From the NCBI GenBank assembly GCA_963205115.1, contig CAUJHV010000003.1, positions 1 to 64,000 on the forward strand: a stretch of DNA of 64,000 nt, in the 5' to 3' direction. The translations under genes were made by a program, and so were the position numbers. Positions 24,431 to 32,875 of the stretch are shown here, piece after piece. Position 1 is the stretch's first letter. Each line of letters begins with the position of its first letter. Source of the stretch: Pseudomonadota bacterium (GTDB lineage Bacteria; Pseudomonadota; Gammaproteobacteria; Burkholderiales; Burkholderiaceae_C). Below the pieces are notes generated by a model. It did not search any database. It was not told the DNA's origin and saw nothing but the letters and a program-made list of their open reading frames with translations.

Positions 24431-25840
24431 TCACGGCGCCGGACGGTGGGCCAGTTCAGCCGCGACGGCCAGCAGGGCCTGCGCATCGGGCTCGTCCCAA
24501 TGTTCGCCGTGGGCGCCGACGGCGTAGGTACGCACGACCTCCATCACGACCAGCGGATGTGTCCACCCGCTCTGCCGCAGCCGCCGCAGCACGCTGGGGT
24601 GGACCTTGCGGGCTTCCAGGTCGTCCTCGACGGTGGCCACCAGCGACTGCAGCGCAGGCGGCGACAAGGCGGCGATCTCCTGCTTCAAGCCATCGACCCG
24701 GCGTTCGCGCCAGACCGCCACCCATTCCGCCTTCACCTTCTGCGGGGCCGCTGCGGGCACGGGCTCGGGAGGCTGCATCGCCGCGGGCGGGGGTGCATGC
24801 CCCAGCAGCGCACGTGCATAGCGCGAGGGATCCTTCAGCGGCTCGGGAAAGCTCGACGCGGCACGCCGCTGCAGGGCCGGCAGCATGCCGGCAAACGCCT
24901 CTTCGCCGTATTCCTCGATGAGCCGCTCGGCGACCGTGTCACCGACGCCCAGTTCCGCGGCGCGCTTGACCAGCGACAGGTCCACCGGACGCCGCATCTC
25001 CGACAGCGGCAAGGCGCTCTGCCGCTTGGGCGTGATCGCAAACTGGATCTCCTCGATAAAGCGCCCTCGCCGGTGCTCGATGAGCTCGACGTCCAGGTCG
25101 GTGATGGCACTGACCTCGGCCACGGCGCCCTTGAGCGTGTCGCGCTTGAAGAAGCGGTAGTCCAGCTTGGCCAGCTTCTTCTCGTCGGGCGGCTGTCCCG
25201 TGAGCACCGGGTGCCACCAGCGCCAGGGGTTTCGTGCCGTGCGGCCCACTTCGCGGTAGCGCGAACAGATTTCGTACAGCGCCACCGCCGCGTGCGAGCG
25301 CAGCTGCGTCAGCACCTCCAGGCGCAGCCGCGCGAAGACGGTGGGCTCCAGCAGTTCCTGCTTCAGGTTGATCGCATACGACCACTCGACCCACATCTGG
25401 CCGCGGTCCTTGAACAGCCGCGCGTGGGCCAGCAGGCCGCTGACGTTCCAGGCCACGCCCTCCCCTGTCGTCGGCGATTGCCACTCGACGGTGGTGGTGA
25501 CCATGCCGCGCAGGTGCTTCTTGACCAGCGCCGTGTCGTTGCTGTCGAAGTCCACGCCGCGGATGATCATCTCCAGCGGCGCGCGATACACATCCTGTTC
25601 GATGCCCTGGTTCTGGGCCTCGTACAGGAGCACGTTGTAGGCCTTGCGGGCCAGGTAGGTGATGCGCACCGCCTGTGGCACGATGGCCAGGGCGTTCACC
25701 GGTTTGCGCAAGAGCTCCGATCGCGGCGGATCGGCCTTGTCCGCGGCACGCACGCGCGTGCGCACGCCGCTGCCCTTGTGGGACTCGCGGCGCGTCTGGT
25801 CCCCGCCTTCAGGCGCCGGCGCAGTGCTTTCGCGGCTCAT
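24431..25840 (-). CDS. repA: Replication initiator protein RepA (Rep_3-like)
   Basis: A 469-residue plasmid/chromid initiator. The double winged-helix initiator core spans about residues 50-270, with NALAIVPQAVRITYLARKAYN, LARLFKDRGQMWVEWSYAINL-type text (HARLFKDRGQMWVEWSY) and LEVLTQLRSHAAVALYEICSRY. The C-terminal 200 residues are alanine/proline-rich and then helical. I start it at ATG 25840. It is divergent from parAB, with the iteron array in between, which is the common layout of burkholderial secondary replicons. RepA should bind the iterons to open the origin and to repress its own promoter. Confidence 0.9.
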   Translation of the reverse strand: MSRESTAPAPEGGDQTRRESHKGSGVRTRVRAADKADPPRSELLRKPVNALAIVPQAVRITYLARKAYNVLLYEAQNQGIEQDVYRAPLEMIIRGVDFDSNDTALVKKHLRGMVTTTVEWQSPTTGEGVAWNVSGLLAHARLFKDRGQMWVEWSYAINLKQELLEPTVFARLRLEVLTQLRSHAAVALYEICSRYREVGRTARNPWRWWHPVLTGQPPDEKKLAKLDYRFFKRDTLKGAVAEVSAITDLDVELIEHRRGRFIEEIQFAITPKRQSALPLSEMRRPVDLSLVKRAAELGVGDTVAERLIEEYGEEAFAGMLPALQRRAASSFPEPLKDPSRYARALLGHAPPPAAMQPPEPVPAAAPQKVKAEWVAVWRERRVDGLKQEIAALSPPALQSLVATVEDDLEARKVHPSVLRRLRQSGWTHPLVVMEVVRTYAVGAHGEHWDEPDAQALLAVAAELAHRPAP

Positions 25841-25930
25841 CGCCCGAGAGTAGACCACGCCGGGGCATTGATGTGAAACAGCAGATCACGTCTGTCTGCG
25901 GCGGTCGCTGGGCGTCGGCTGCACCCACTT

Positions 25931-26394
25931 TCCCGGAAAGTCTCACGTGACGCTGCAGTTCACATGACTTGGCAGCGGCGCGCACACTCCCGAAAACTCT
26001 CACGTATCGGCGCGCGGTTGGTCCGCGCGGGTCGGACGCGGGCTCTGGCCGTCTCCCGAAAACACTCACATGTCCCGCGCCCGGTCCGCCTTGCGGTTAG
26101 GTGCGACTCTTGGACGGCCCTGGAACGCTGCCGCCAACCGGGGCGGCGTGCGCGCTTGGCCGCGTTGGACCTTCAGCTGCTGCGTTCTTGCCGACCGCAT
26201 TCCTGAAGACTCTCACATGAGGGCCGCTGTGAGGCCATGATGCGGCGCCGGCGCGCCTGCGGCGGGGAACCGGCGTCCGCGGGCCGGTTTCCCGAGAACA
26301 CGCCGCGGCACGCCCGTAGAGTCTCCGCAGTGGCCCGTGGACACTCCGTTCTATCCCGAAAACCCTCCGTGGCGTCCCGAATGCACTCACGTGG
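25931..26394 (+). repeat. Iteron array of the replication origin (nine copies)
   Basis: Copies of a 20-bp element, consensus TCCCGAAAACTCTCACGTGA, start at 25931, 25988, 26054, 26201, 26290, 26312, 26333, 26354 and 26375. The last five are tandem with a 21-22 bp period, so they lie on one DNA face. Those at 26290, 26312 and 26333 are degenerate; 25931, 25988, 26054, 26201 and 26375 are the best. Such iterons are binding sites for Rep_3-type initiators like the adjacent RepA. Confidence 0.85.
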
Positions 26395-26627
26395 ATGGGG
26401 CCAAGTGATTGATTTCTAAGGTGATTTGGCGAGCTAAAGGTATTGAAGGGGTTTGTAGGTCTTAAAACAAATCCTGAAGCGGCGGGCGTTGAGTCTTCAA
26501 GCGGAGGGTTTGCGGTCGCAGGCTGTTACGGGCTGCAGCATTCCCCACTCATTCGATCATGTTGACGCTCCGATGAGAAATTGACGGAAAATCGTCAACT
26601 GATCCCAAAGAACCAGAGTCAGCCCAG
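26395..26627. other. AT-richer stretch and parA leader in the origin region
   Basis: Directly after the last iteron, about 26400-26480 is clearly AT-richer than the surroundings (for example ATTGATTTCTAAGGTGATTT and GTCTTAAAACAAATCC), so it is a candidate DNA-unwinding element. The rest leads into parA and holds the TTGACG repeats. I found no clear DnaA box. Confidence 0.55.
26562..26598. promoter_or_regulatory. Repeated TTGACG elements before parA (candidate ParA operator)
   Basis: TTGACG occurs at 26562 and 26581, and the second copy forms an inverted repeat with CGTCAA at 26593-26598 (6-bp spacer). The block ends 29 bp upstream of the parA ATG. ParA proteins with an N-terminal helix-turn-helix usually repress their own promoter, so this is a likely autoregulatory site. 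Confidence 0.55.
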
Positions 26628-27815
26628 ATGAGCAAAGTGATCGTCGCGCCGCCCCAACCCATCAGCCTGGCTGATGTCTCGCAGCAAGCCGAACGTGCGC
26701 TGCGGATGATGGAGAACATCCGCTCGGCCATGTTGGCGCCCAGCGCCCGCAAGTCGCCACCCATTTTCAACCTCAGCCAACTGGCGGCGCTGTGCGGTAT
26801 CGAAAAGGGCTCGGCCAACCACCGGCTGTCGCGTGGCGACCTGCCCAGCGGGCGGTTGAACGAAAAGGGCAGCCGCCGGGAATTTACCCTGGAGGAGACG
26901 CGTACCTGGGTGCGTGAGCACCGCAAGGACAGCCTTCGGCCTGCCGGTGCCGAGGCCGTGACCGTGGCGATCGGCAACTTCAAGGGCGGCGTCACCAAGA
27001 CCACGACCGCGGTGACGCTGGCGCAGGGCCTGTCCCTCAAAGGTCACCGTGTACTGGTGATCGACACCGATCCACAGGGCTCGCTGACGACCCTGTTTGG
27101 CTTGTTGCCCGACACGGAGGTCGAAGAGAGCGACACGATCCTGCCCCTGGCGCTGGGCACCGAGACCTCGATCCGTTATGCCATCCGCAAGACCTACTGG
27201 GACGGCATCGACCTGGTGGCGGCGTCGCCCATGCTCTTCGGCGCGGAGTTTGCGCTGCCGGCGCGGCAGACGAAGGAACCGGGGTTCGAGTTCTGGCGCG
27301 TGCTGGATCTGGGCATCGACGATGTGCGTGGCGAGTACGACGTGATCGTCATCGACACCCCCCCTGCCCTGTCCTACGTGACGATCAATGCCTTCCTGGC
27401 TTCCAACGGCATCATCATGCCGCTGCCGCCCAATGCGCTGGACTTCGCGTCTGCCGCGCAGTTCTGGAGCCTGTTCTCCGACCTCACCTCGCAGCTGCTG
27501 TCGCAGCGCGGGCTGACCAAGGCCTTCGACTTCATCCACGTGCTGCTGGCGCGTGTGGACTCGGCCGATGCGGCGACCGACGTGGTGCGCCGGTGGATCG
27601 GACAGACCTACGCCGAGAAGGTGCTGCCGGTGGAGATCCCGAAGACGACCGTGACGGGTGTGGCCAGCGCCGAGTTCGGCACGGTCTACGACGTGGCGCG
27701 TTACGACGGCAGCAGCCGCACGTTCAAGCGGGCGCGGGATGCCTATGACAGCTTCGTGGGCCATATCGAAGGCTCGATTCGCCAGTCCTGGGCGCGGCAG
27801 CTGCGCCAGGAGTGA
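26628..27815 (+). CDS. parA: ParA partition ATPase, type Ia with N-terminal DNA-binding domain
   Basis: A 395-residue Walker-type ATPase that moves the replicon on the nucleoid. The N-terminal 105 residues hold a helix-turn-helix (NLSQLAALCGIEKGSANHRL) that should repress the promoter. The deviant Walker A motif is GNFKGGVTKTTTA (about residue 117), followed by LVIDTDPQGSLT and the Walker B VIVIDTPPALSY. Size and domains match the P1/F-plasmid type Ia class. A parS-like palindrome begins at the stop codon, and parB follows after about 200 bp. Confidence 0.95.
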   Translation: MSKVIVAPPQPISLADVSQQAERALRMMENIRSAMLAPSARKSPPIFNLSQLAALCGIEKGSANHRLSRGDLPSGRLNEKGSRREFTLEETRTWVREHRKDSLRPAGAEAVTVAIGNFKGGVTKTTTAVTLAQGLSLKGHRVLVIDTDPQGSLTTLFGLLPDTEVEESDTILPLALGTETSIRYAIRKTYWDGIDLVAASPMLFGAEFALPARQTKEPGFEFWRVLDLGIDDVRGEYDVIVIDTPPALSYVTINAFLASNGIIMPLPPNALDFASAAQFWSLFSDLTSQLLSQRGLTKAFDFIHVLLARVDSADAATDVVRRWIGQTYAEKVLPVEIPKTTVTGVASAEFGTVYDVARYDGSSRTFKRARDAYDSFVGHIEGSIRQSWARQLRQE

Positions 27816-27842
27816 AGGGGTGTTGAACGGTTCAACACCCCT
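27816..27842. repeat. parS-like centromere palindrome 1
   Basis: A perfect 27-bp palindrome around a central G at 27829, with core arms GTGTTGAAC and GTTCAACAC. It abuts the parA stop codon. Its core is identical to the two other copies at 27976-27996 and 29065-29091, which marks it as a ParB-binding centromere site. Confidence 0.85.
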
Positions 27843-27975
27843 GAGGCGGGCCGGCGGCGTGGCCGCGGGCCTTCCCTGCCCTGCCCGCGTGATGCCGCTG
27901 GGCGGCGGCCCACGGATGTCGCTTTTCCGCTGCAGCGCCACGCCGAGTCGCCCGCGCGCCGGGTTCCCCTCTCCA

Positions 27976-27996
27976 GGTGTTGAACGGTTCAACACC
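27976..27996. repeat. parS-like centromere palindrome 2
   Basis: A perfect 21-bp palindrome with the same GTGTTGAAC-G-GTTCAACAC core, 21-41 bp upstream of the parB start. ParB bound here could also affect transcription of parB. Confidence 0.85.
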
Positions 27997-28016
27997 CTGT
28001 CGAACAGGAAACAGCC

Positions 28017-29030
28017 ATGAGCAAGAAGCTAGCCGCCAAAGCCAGCATGATCCAGTTTCCGGGCGATCCGCCCGCGCCTGCCGCAGCCCCGCCTGCCGAA
28101 GCGCCGTCTGAAGTGCGCAGCCGCACGGCGCCGGGCACGATGGCGCATTTCTTGGTCGCGCAGTCGGCCGTGACGGGGGAAGTCGAGAGTCTGCGCAGCG
28201 AACTCAAGAAGTTCGACGGGGCCGTTCCGACACGCAAACTCGACCCGAAGATCATCCGCCGCTCGCGCTGGGCGAACCGCCACGCCGCCGCCTTTGCCGA
28301 TCAAGCCTACGAAGAGCTGAAGGGCGAGATCGAATCGTCGGGCGGCAACGTCCAGCCCATCAAGGTGCGCCCGCTGCCTACCCCGGACGAGCAGGGTTGC
28401 GAATTCGAGATCGTCTTCGGGCACCGGCGGCACCGCGTGTGCCTGGAGCTGGGCTACCCGGTCCTGACCGTGATCGAGGCCATGGACGACCAGCGGCTCT
28501 TCGCGGAGATGGAACGGGAGAACCGCACACGCGCAAGCCTGAGCCCCTGGGAGCAGGGCATGATGTACCGGCGGGCGCTCGATGAAGGTCTCTTTCCTTC
28601 GCAGCGGCGGCTGTCGGACGCGCTGGGCGTCGATCTGGCGCTGGTGTCGAAGTCGCTGATGGTCGCGCGGCTGCCGGACGCTGTCGTCGACGCCTTCGAG
28701 TCGCCGCTGGTGATCCAGTACCGATGGGCCCAGCCCTTGAGCGAAGCGGTCCAGCGGGACCCGGACGGCATGCTCCAGCGCGCCCGCGCGATTGCAGCCC
28801 ACGCGGGGCCGCGCCCGGCCAAGGCGGTGCTCGAGCAATTGCTGGGTGGGCCTGCGCGCGCCGCGGCCTTGCAGGCCGGGCCTGTCCAGATCGGAGAGGG
28901 CAAGCTGGCGGTGCTGTGGCAGGCCGGACCCAAGGGTGCCGTGCGGATCGATATCCCGGCAGGGGCGCTGACGGCCAAGCAACTGGCGGCGCTTCAGGAC
29001 TGGTTCAAGCGCGCGCTGACACCGGGTTGA
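28017..29030 (+). CDS. parB: ParB centromere-binding protein
   Basis: A 337-residue partition protein. After a low-complexity N-terminus it has the ParB/Srx CTP-binding domain with FEIVFGHRRHRVCLELGYP, carrying the GxRRxR-type motif. The central helix-turn-helix region follows (LSPWEQGMMYRRAL, SQRRLSDALGVDLALVSKSL). The C-terminus (residues 265-337) should dimerise. Three identical-core palindromes flank parA and parB and are its probable binding sites. It forms the partition system with ParA and lies divergent to repA. Confidence 0.95.
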   Translation: MSKKLAAKASMIQFPGDPPAPAAAPPAEAPSEVRSRTAPGTMAHFLVAQSAVTGEVESLRSELKKFDGAVPTRKLDPKIIRRSRWANRHAAAFADQAYEELKGEIESSGGNVQPIKVRPLPTPDEQGCEFEIVFGHRRHRVCLELGYPVLTVIEAMDDQRLFAEMERENRTRASLSPWEQGMMYRRALDEGLFPSQRRLSDALGVDLALVSKSLMVARLPDAVVDAFESPLVIQYRWAQPLSEAVQRDPDGMLQRARAIAAHAGPRPAKAVLEQLLGGPARAAALQAGPVQIGEGKLAVLWQAGPKGAVRIDIPAGALTAKQLAALQDWFKRALTPG

Positions 29031-29064
29031 ACGGCGCGCGGCCGACGAGTCGCGCGGTGGAGAA

Positions 29065-29091
29065 GGGGGTGTTGAACGGTTCAACACCCCC
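29065..29091. repeat. parS-like centromere palindrome 3
   Basis: A perfect 27-bp palindrome with core arms GTGTTGAAC and GTTCAACAC around a central G at 29078, 34 bp after the parB stop codon. It is the third copy of the centromere element. Nothing else is visible in the 290 bp between parB and the recombinase gene. Confidence 0.85.
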
Positions 29092-29323
29092 CCGTCAGAC
29101 CCGGCTTGCAGGCCGGCTGAACGGGTCGAACGGCCGTGCACGCGTTGCCGCAGGGCTGGCGCCCGAGCGCCGGGCGAGCCAAAACCCAAGCTCCTGCAGA
29201 CCGTCGGGCGCGGGACCCAAGCTGCCATCGAGCCGCTGCGATAAAGACCGGCTGAGCCTGCCGCTCAGGCACAGCGTCGATACGCGGCGCCGAATGCCCG
29301 CACGTGGTCGCGCGCCTCTGCGC

Positions 29324-31216
29324 TCAACGCCCTGGCTCGTCCCGCGTCGGCCCTTGGCCCGTGAACGCCAACTGGATCGCGCGGTGCCGACGCCCCTTCT
29401 CGGCCCGCACATAGATCGAGGTCGTGGCCAGGCTCTCGTGACCCAGGTTCGCCTGAAGCACGTCCTGCGGCACGCCCCGCGCCGCCGCGTGCGAGCCATA
29501 GGTGTGCCGCAGCCAGTGCGTGGAGGCCTGCCGGATGCGCTCGGCCGCGCGCTTGTCCTGCGCATACACGGCGGTCGCGCAACGCCCAAAGGCGTCGACC
29601 AGGATGTCGTAGATACGCGCCGGCGTCAGCGGCGTTTCCTGCGCGAGCTGGCTGAGCAAGGGCGCCGCCGGGTCGTTGTCCTGCGGGTTCTGATGAAGCC
29701 CGCGCGCACCCAAGTACTGTTCCAACGCCTGCACCGCCGCATCGGGCAGCGGCACCTCGCGCCACTTGTTGCGCTTGCCCAGGACCATGATCGACCAGGC
29801 CATGTCCGCGCCGTCCGGGCCGTCGTCCAGCGCCTCGTGGCGCAACCAGGCCAGGCGCGCCGCCGAGAGCTCGGCCAGCCGCATGCCGGTCATGTAGGCG
29901 AAGTTCAGCAGGAAACGCAGCCGCGACGTCGCAGGGCAGGGCGGTTCGTCCAGCAGCCAGGCCTGCACCAGCGTCCATTGCTTCTGGCTCAGGGCCCGCA
30001 AGGTCGGCATCGAGGGCGCATCGGCGCGCTGCGGCACGTCGTCCCAGGGGTTCGAATCCAGGTAATGCCGCCGCACCAGCCACTCGCACAGCGCACGCAC
30101 GATGACCAGCGCCGTGGCCTGCGAGCGGGCACTCAGCGGGCCCTCGAACGGCCGCCAGGCCTCGCTCCACCGCTGCATGTGGCGCGGGCCGACCCACAGC
30201 GCGCCGGGAGCGGCCAGGAAGTCGCGGTAGGTCACGCAGTCATCCCCGTCGAGAGAGGACAGCGCCTTGCGCCGCTCCATCACCGCCCACAGCAGAAAAC
30301 GCTCGGCCTCCTTGCGGTAGGCGCGCCAGGTGTGCGAGCCCGCCAGGCGCAGCCGCAGCCAGGCCTGCACGGCCTCGAAATCGTTGCGCGCGGCCAGCTT
30401 GCAGCGCGCCACCGGTGCGCGATTCAGCCCGTGCTCGCCGCTGCGCTCGTCGCCCGGCGCCGCAAAACGCTCGATGGGCACGATGCCCGTGCGCGCGGGC
30501 GGCGCCAGCGCGACGGTGTCGATCGCCCCCAAGGGCTGCAGGGCAGGGGAGGGCAGGGCGCCGAGCGTGGCCTCGTGCTCCCGCAGCCAGCGCACGATGC
30601 GCCGCGCGCCTTCCGGTCCCAGGCGCGGCACCGGCCGATGCCAATGAAACCCCCGGTGCCCGACCCAGAAGACCAATTCACCCAGCGTGCGGATGCCGAC
30701 TGTCGCCAGCCGCGCCGCCAGGCGGGCATCCAGCCACAGCGTGGTCGCATCCTCGGGCAGGGGAGGGCGCGCGACGCGCTGCTGCAGCCACTGCACGGCC
30801 AGCACCAGGCGCTCGCGCAGGCGCTGGCGACGCCGCGCGGCGCTGCGGGAGTCGGCCTTGCCGTGGGCGTCCTGGTACAGCTGCAGCAGCTCGGCTTCGG
30901 AATAAAAATCCTCTTCGAACTGCTGGCGGAAGTCTTCCAGCGAGGGCGCGGTGGGCCCGCCTTCAACGATGGCTTCCGGGTCGCGGCTGAGCAGCGCGGC
31001 GATGTCCGGGCGCCCATGAAGACGGGCCAGGCGCTTGAGCTCGTCGAGCAGCCGCAGCAACTCGCCGCGCGCCTTGCGCACGTCGCCCGCGCCGTCCAGG
31101 TACAGGAAACGCTCCCAGGCGATGGCCGGGTCGATGCCTTCGGCCCAGGCGCGCACAAAGGCCAACTGGGGCGTGCCCAGGGCACGGGTGGCGTCGCTCC
31201 GGGGATTGCTGTTCAT
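29324..31216 (-). CDS. Large tyrosine recombinase / site-specific integrase
   Basis: A 630-residue tyrosine recombinase, about twice the size of XerC/D. The N-terminal 330 residues are an unusual extension (RAWAEGIDPAIAWERFLYLDG and others), followed by a SAM-like core-binding domain and the catalytic domain. Catalytic residues are visible: Arg in AYMTGMRLAELSA, Lys in GKRNKWREVPLP, His567 and Arg570 in HWLRHTYGSH, His593 in LGHES and the nucleophile Tyr602 in TTSIYVRAEK. All are intact. Its place beside parAB suggests resolution of replicon dimers rather than phage integration. No att site could be identified. Confidence 0.9.
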   Translation of the reverse strand: MNSNPRSDATRALGTPQLAFVRAWAEGIDPAIAWERFLYLDGAGDVRKARGELLRLLDELKRLARLHGRPDIAALLSRDPEAIVEGGPTAPSLEDFRQQFEEDFYSEAELLQLYQDAHGKADSRSAARRRQRLRERLVLAVQWLQQRVARPPLPEDATTLWLDARLAARLATVGIRTLGELVFWVGHRGFHWHRPVPRLGPEGARRIVRWLREHEATLGALPSPALQPLGAIDTVALAPPARTGIVPIERFAAPGDERSGEHGLNRAPVARCKLAARNDFEAVQAWLRLRLAGSHTWRAYRKEAERFLLWAVMERRKALSSLDGDDCVTYRDFLAAPGALWVGPRHMQRWSEAWRPFEGPLSARSQATALVIVRALCEWLVRRHYLDSNPWDDVPQRADAPSMPTLRALSQKQWTLVQAWLLDEPPCPATSRLRFLLNFAYMTGMRLAELSAARLAWLRHEALDDGPDGADMAWSIMVLGKRNKWREVPLPDAAVQALEQYLGARGLHQNPQDNDPAAPLLSQLAQETPLTPARIYDILVDAFGRCATAVYAQDKRAAERIRQASTHWLRHTYGSHAAARGVPQDVLQANLGHESLATTSIYVRAEKGRRHRAIQLAFTGQGPTRDEPGR

Positions 31217-31312
31217 GCGCGGAATGCCCTACGGCCAGGGCGCGCGGTCAGTGATCGGCAACCCCAGCCCACGACGCGCGGTCGGTGGACATCGCACCCA
31301 ACATCGCACATA

Positions 31313-31338
31313 CTATGTGCGCACAAGCTATGTGCGCA
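31313..31338. promoter_or_regulatory. Repeats before the antitoxin gene (candidate autoregulatory operator)
   Basis: CTATGTGCGCA occurs twice with a 15-bp start-to-start distance (31313 and 31328). Within this, TGCGCACA and TGTGCGCA form an inverted repeat with a 5-bp spacer. The block ends 20 bp before the antitoxin ATG, where toxin-antitoxin complexes normally bind. Confidence 0.6.
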
Positions 31339-31357
31339 TGAACATGCTGGGATAGTC

Positions 31358-31585
31358 ATGAACATCACACTTTCCGTGGACGAACGCATCGCCGAAGAGG
31401 CGCGCAAGACCGCGCAGGCGATGGGCAAGAGCCTGAACCAGGCCGTGCGCGACTATCTGGAGCAGCTGGCCAGCCGGCAGCAGCTGACGGCGGAACTGCA
31501 GAGTTTTGAGGCCTCGGCGCTGGCGTCACCCGGGCGGCATGCCGGATGGGTGTTCGACCGGGAAGCGGCCAACGAGCGTCGCTGA
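31358..31585 (+). CDS. Ribbon-helix-helix-like antitoxin
   Basis: A 75-residue protein. The first 45 residues read as a ribbon-helix-helix DNA-binding domain (NITLSVDERIAEEARKTAQA, then NQAVRDYLEQLA). The C-terminal part (SFEASALASPGRHAGW, EAANERR) would wrap the toxin. The PIN toxin gene follows after 118 bp, an unusually long gap for a toxin-antitoxin pair. Direct repeats upstream suggest autoregulation. Confidence 0.82.
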   Translation: MNITLSVDERIAEEARKTAQAMGKSLNQAVRDYLEQLASRQQLTAELQSFEASALASPGRHAGWVFDREAANERR

Positions 31586-31703
31586 TGCGCGTGCGCGCGC
31601 CGCAGAACCCGGCTGACGGGCCGAACGCAGTAGCCACCCCGGCAGCCTCGGCCGTCCCAGCCTCGGCGGACCGGGGCACGGCAGCCCGCCTTCGGAGACC
31701 CTG

Positions 31704-32120
31704 ATGCGCAGCCTGATCGACACGAATGTCCTGGTCTACGCCGACAGCGGCGACGAGCCCCAGCGGCAGCGCGTGGCCATCGACCTGATCAAGGCGCACC
31801 GCGAAGCCGGCACGGCGGTGCTGGCCGTGCAGGTGCTGCAGGAATTCACCCAGGTCGCCTTGCGCAAGCTGGGCCTGCCGCCCGCGCTGGTGCGCCAGCG
31901 ACTGGCGTTCTACGGCCGCTTCGAGCTCGTGCCCACGAGCCCCGAGCTGATCGAGCGGGCCGTGGACCTGCATGTGCTGCACGGGCTGGCGTTCTACGAC
32001 GCGCTGATCGTGCAGGCAGCCATCAGCGCAGGCTGCGCCCAGCTGCTGGGCGAAGACTTGCAGGATGGCCGCCTGATCGGCGGGGTGCACATCGTGAATC
32101 CGTTTGCCGGCGCTGCCTAG
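31704..32120 (+). CDS. PIN-domain ribonuclease toxin (VapC-like)
   Basis: A 138-residue PIN-domain protein of the VapC type, a Mg-dependent ribonuclease. The first acidic residue is in LIDTNVLVYADSGDE, the conserved glutamate in VLQEFTQV, and the later aspartate in LAFYDALIVQAA. Length and motifs are complete, so the toxin looks active. The upstream ribbon-helix-helix antitoxin at 31358-31585 is its likely partner. Function is probably replicon stabilisation or stress response. Confidence 0.9.
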   Translation: MRSLIDTNVLVYADSGDEPQRQRVAIDLIKAHREAGTAVLAVQVLQEFTQVALRKLGLPPALVRQRLAFYGRFELVPTSPELIERAVDLHVLHGLAFYDALIVQAAISAGCAQLLGEDLQDGRLIGGVHIVNPFAGAA

Positions 32121-32387
32121 GTGGTGCGGCGAGCCGAGCGAGTCTCGCGTTGGCGATCCGATTCGGCGAGGGCGCAAAGTCACCCGGGCGTGCAGCCTCG
32201 CGCCTGAAGCGCGATAGACCCACGCGCGCGGCGCGCAGCCCACTCGGCACGGGCGGCTGTCATTGGGGCAGGGCGGGGTGGGCAAAGCGCAGGGCCACGG
32301 GCGGCTGGTGAAAAAGACGCTTGTGAATCAAGCACTTGGCACATGCTAGCGTGAAAGAGCCCGATTTGATGGCTCAAAAACAATACA

Positions 32388-32407
32388 TTGATAATGCGGA
32401 TTATCAA
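32388..32407. repeat. Perfect inverted repeat near the broken PIN gene
   Basis: TTGATAAT and ATTATCAA form perfect 8-bp arms with a 4-bp spacer (GCGG). It is AT-rich against the local background and overlaps the start of the broken PIN gene. It may be a leftover operator of the lost antitoxin gene or a recombination scar. Confidence 0.5.
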
Positions 32408-32734
32408 GCTTCCACATCAGCCGACGGTCCCGCGTGCGTTCGTCTCGGCTACGGTGCTGCTGGAACTGGAATGGGTCCTGCGTGGTTTCTACGAAGTCCC
32501 CGCGGCTCAGGTGTGCGCTGTCTTTCGGGCGCTGGCCGGCATCGAACACGTCACGATAGAAGACCGGGATGCGGTACTGCATGCGGTCGAGTGGACTGCG
32601 CAAGGGATGCACTTTGCAGATGCCTTGCACGTCGCACGAAGTGCGAGGGCGTCCAGTTTGCGACGTCTGACCAGAAGCTCGTCAAGCACGCTCAGCGCTT
32701 CGGAGCCGCGCCAACCGTCACGCTTCTCGAGTAG
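32394..32734 (+). pseudogene. Broken PIN-domain toxin gene
   Basis: One frame reads FVSATVLLELEWVLRGFY, then ALAGIEHVTIEDRDAVLHAV and GMHFADALHVARS, which is the middle of a VapC-type PIN domain with its conserved glutamate and aspartate. Near 32645 the coding frame shifts and continues CEGVQFATSDQKLVKHAQRF to a stop at 32734. The normal N-terminus with the first DTN aspartate is missing. So the gene has lost its start and carries a frameshift, and is inactive. Confidence 0.75.
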
Positions 32735-32875
32735 CGCTGCCCGACCGTGTTGAGCTCGCGCAGGTCGGCGCGCTCGCTCGGGTCGAGCGGATGCGAAGGT
32801 ATGGCGGGCGCGGCCGACATGCCAGAATCCCGGGCAATTCTTCCTCGCGATCCGAGCCCCCGCCGCGCACCCGCC

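Noticed and set aside
28724..31585. Open frame of about 953 codons on the plus strand
   Set aside because: It runs through parB in another frame and antisense to the recombinase, then ends in the antitoxin gene frame. Only the last 75 codons (31358-31585) look like protein.
32336..32351. Sigma-54-like TGGCACATGCTAGC before the broken PIN gene
   Set aside because: The GG to GC spacing is one base short of the required distance, and no sigma-54-type gene follows.
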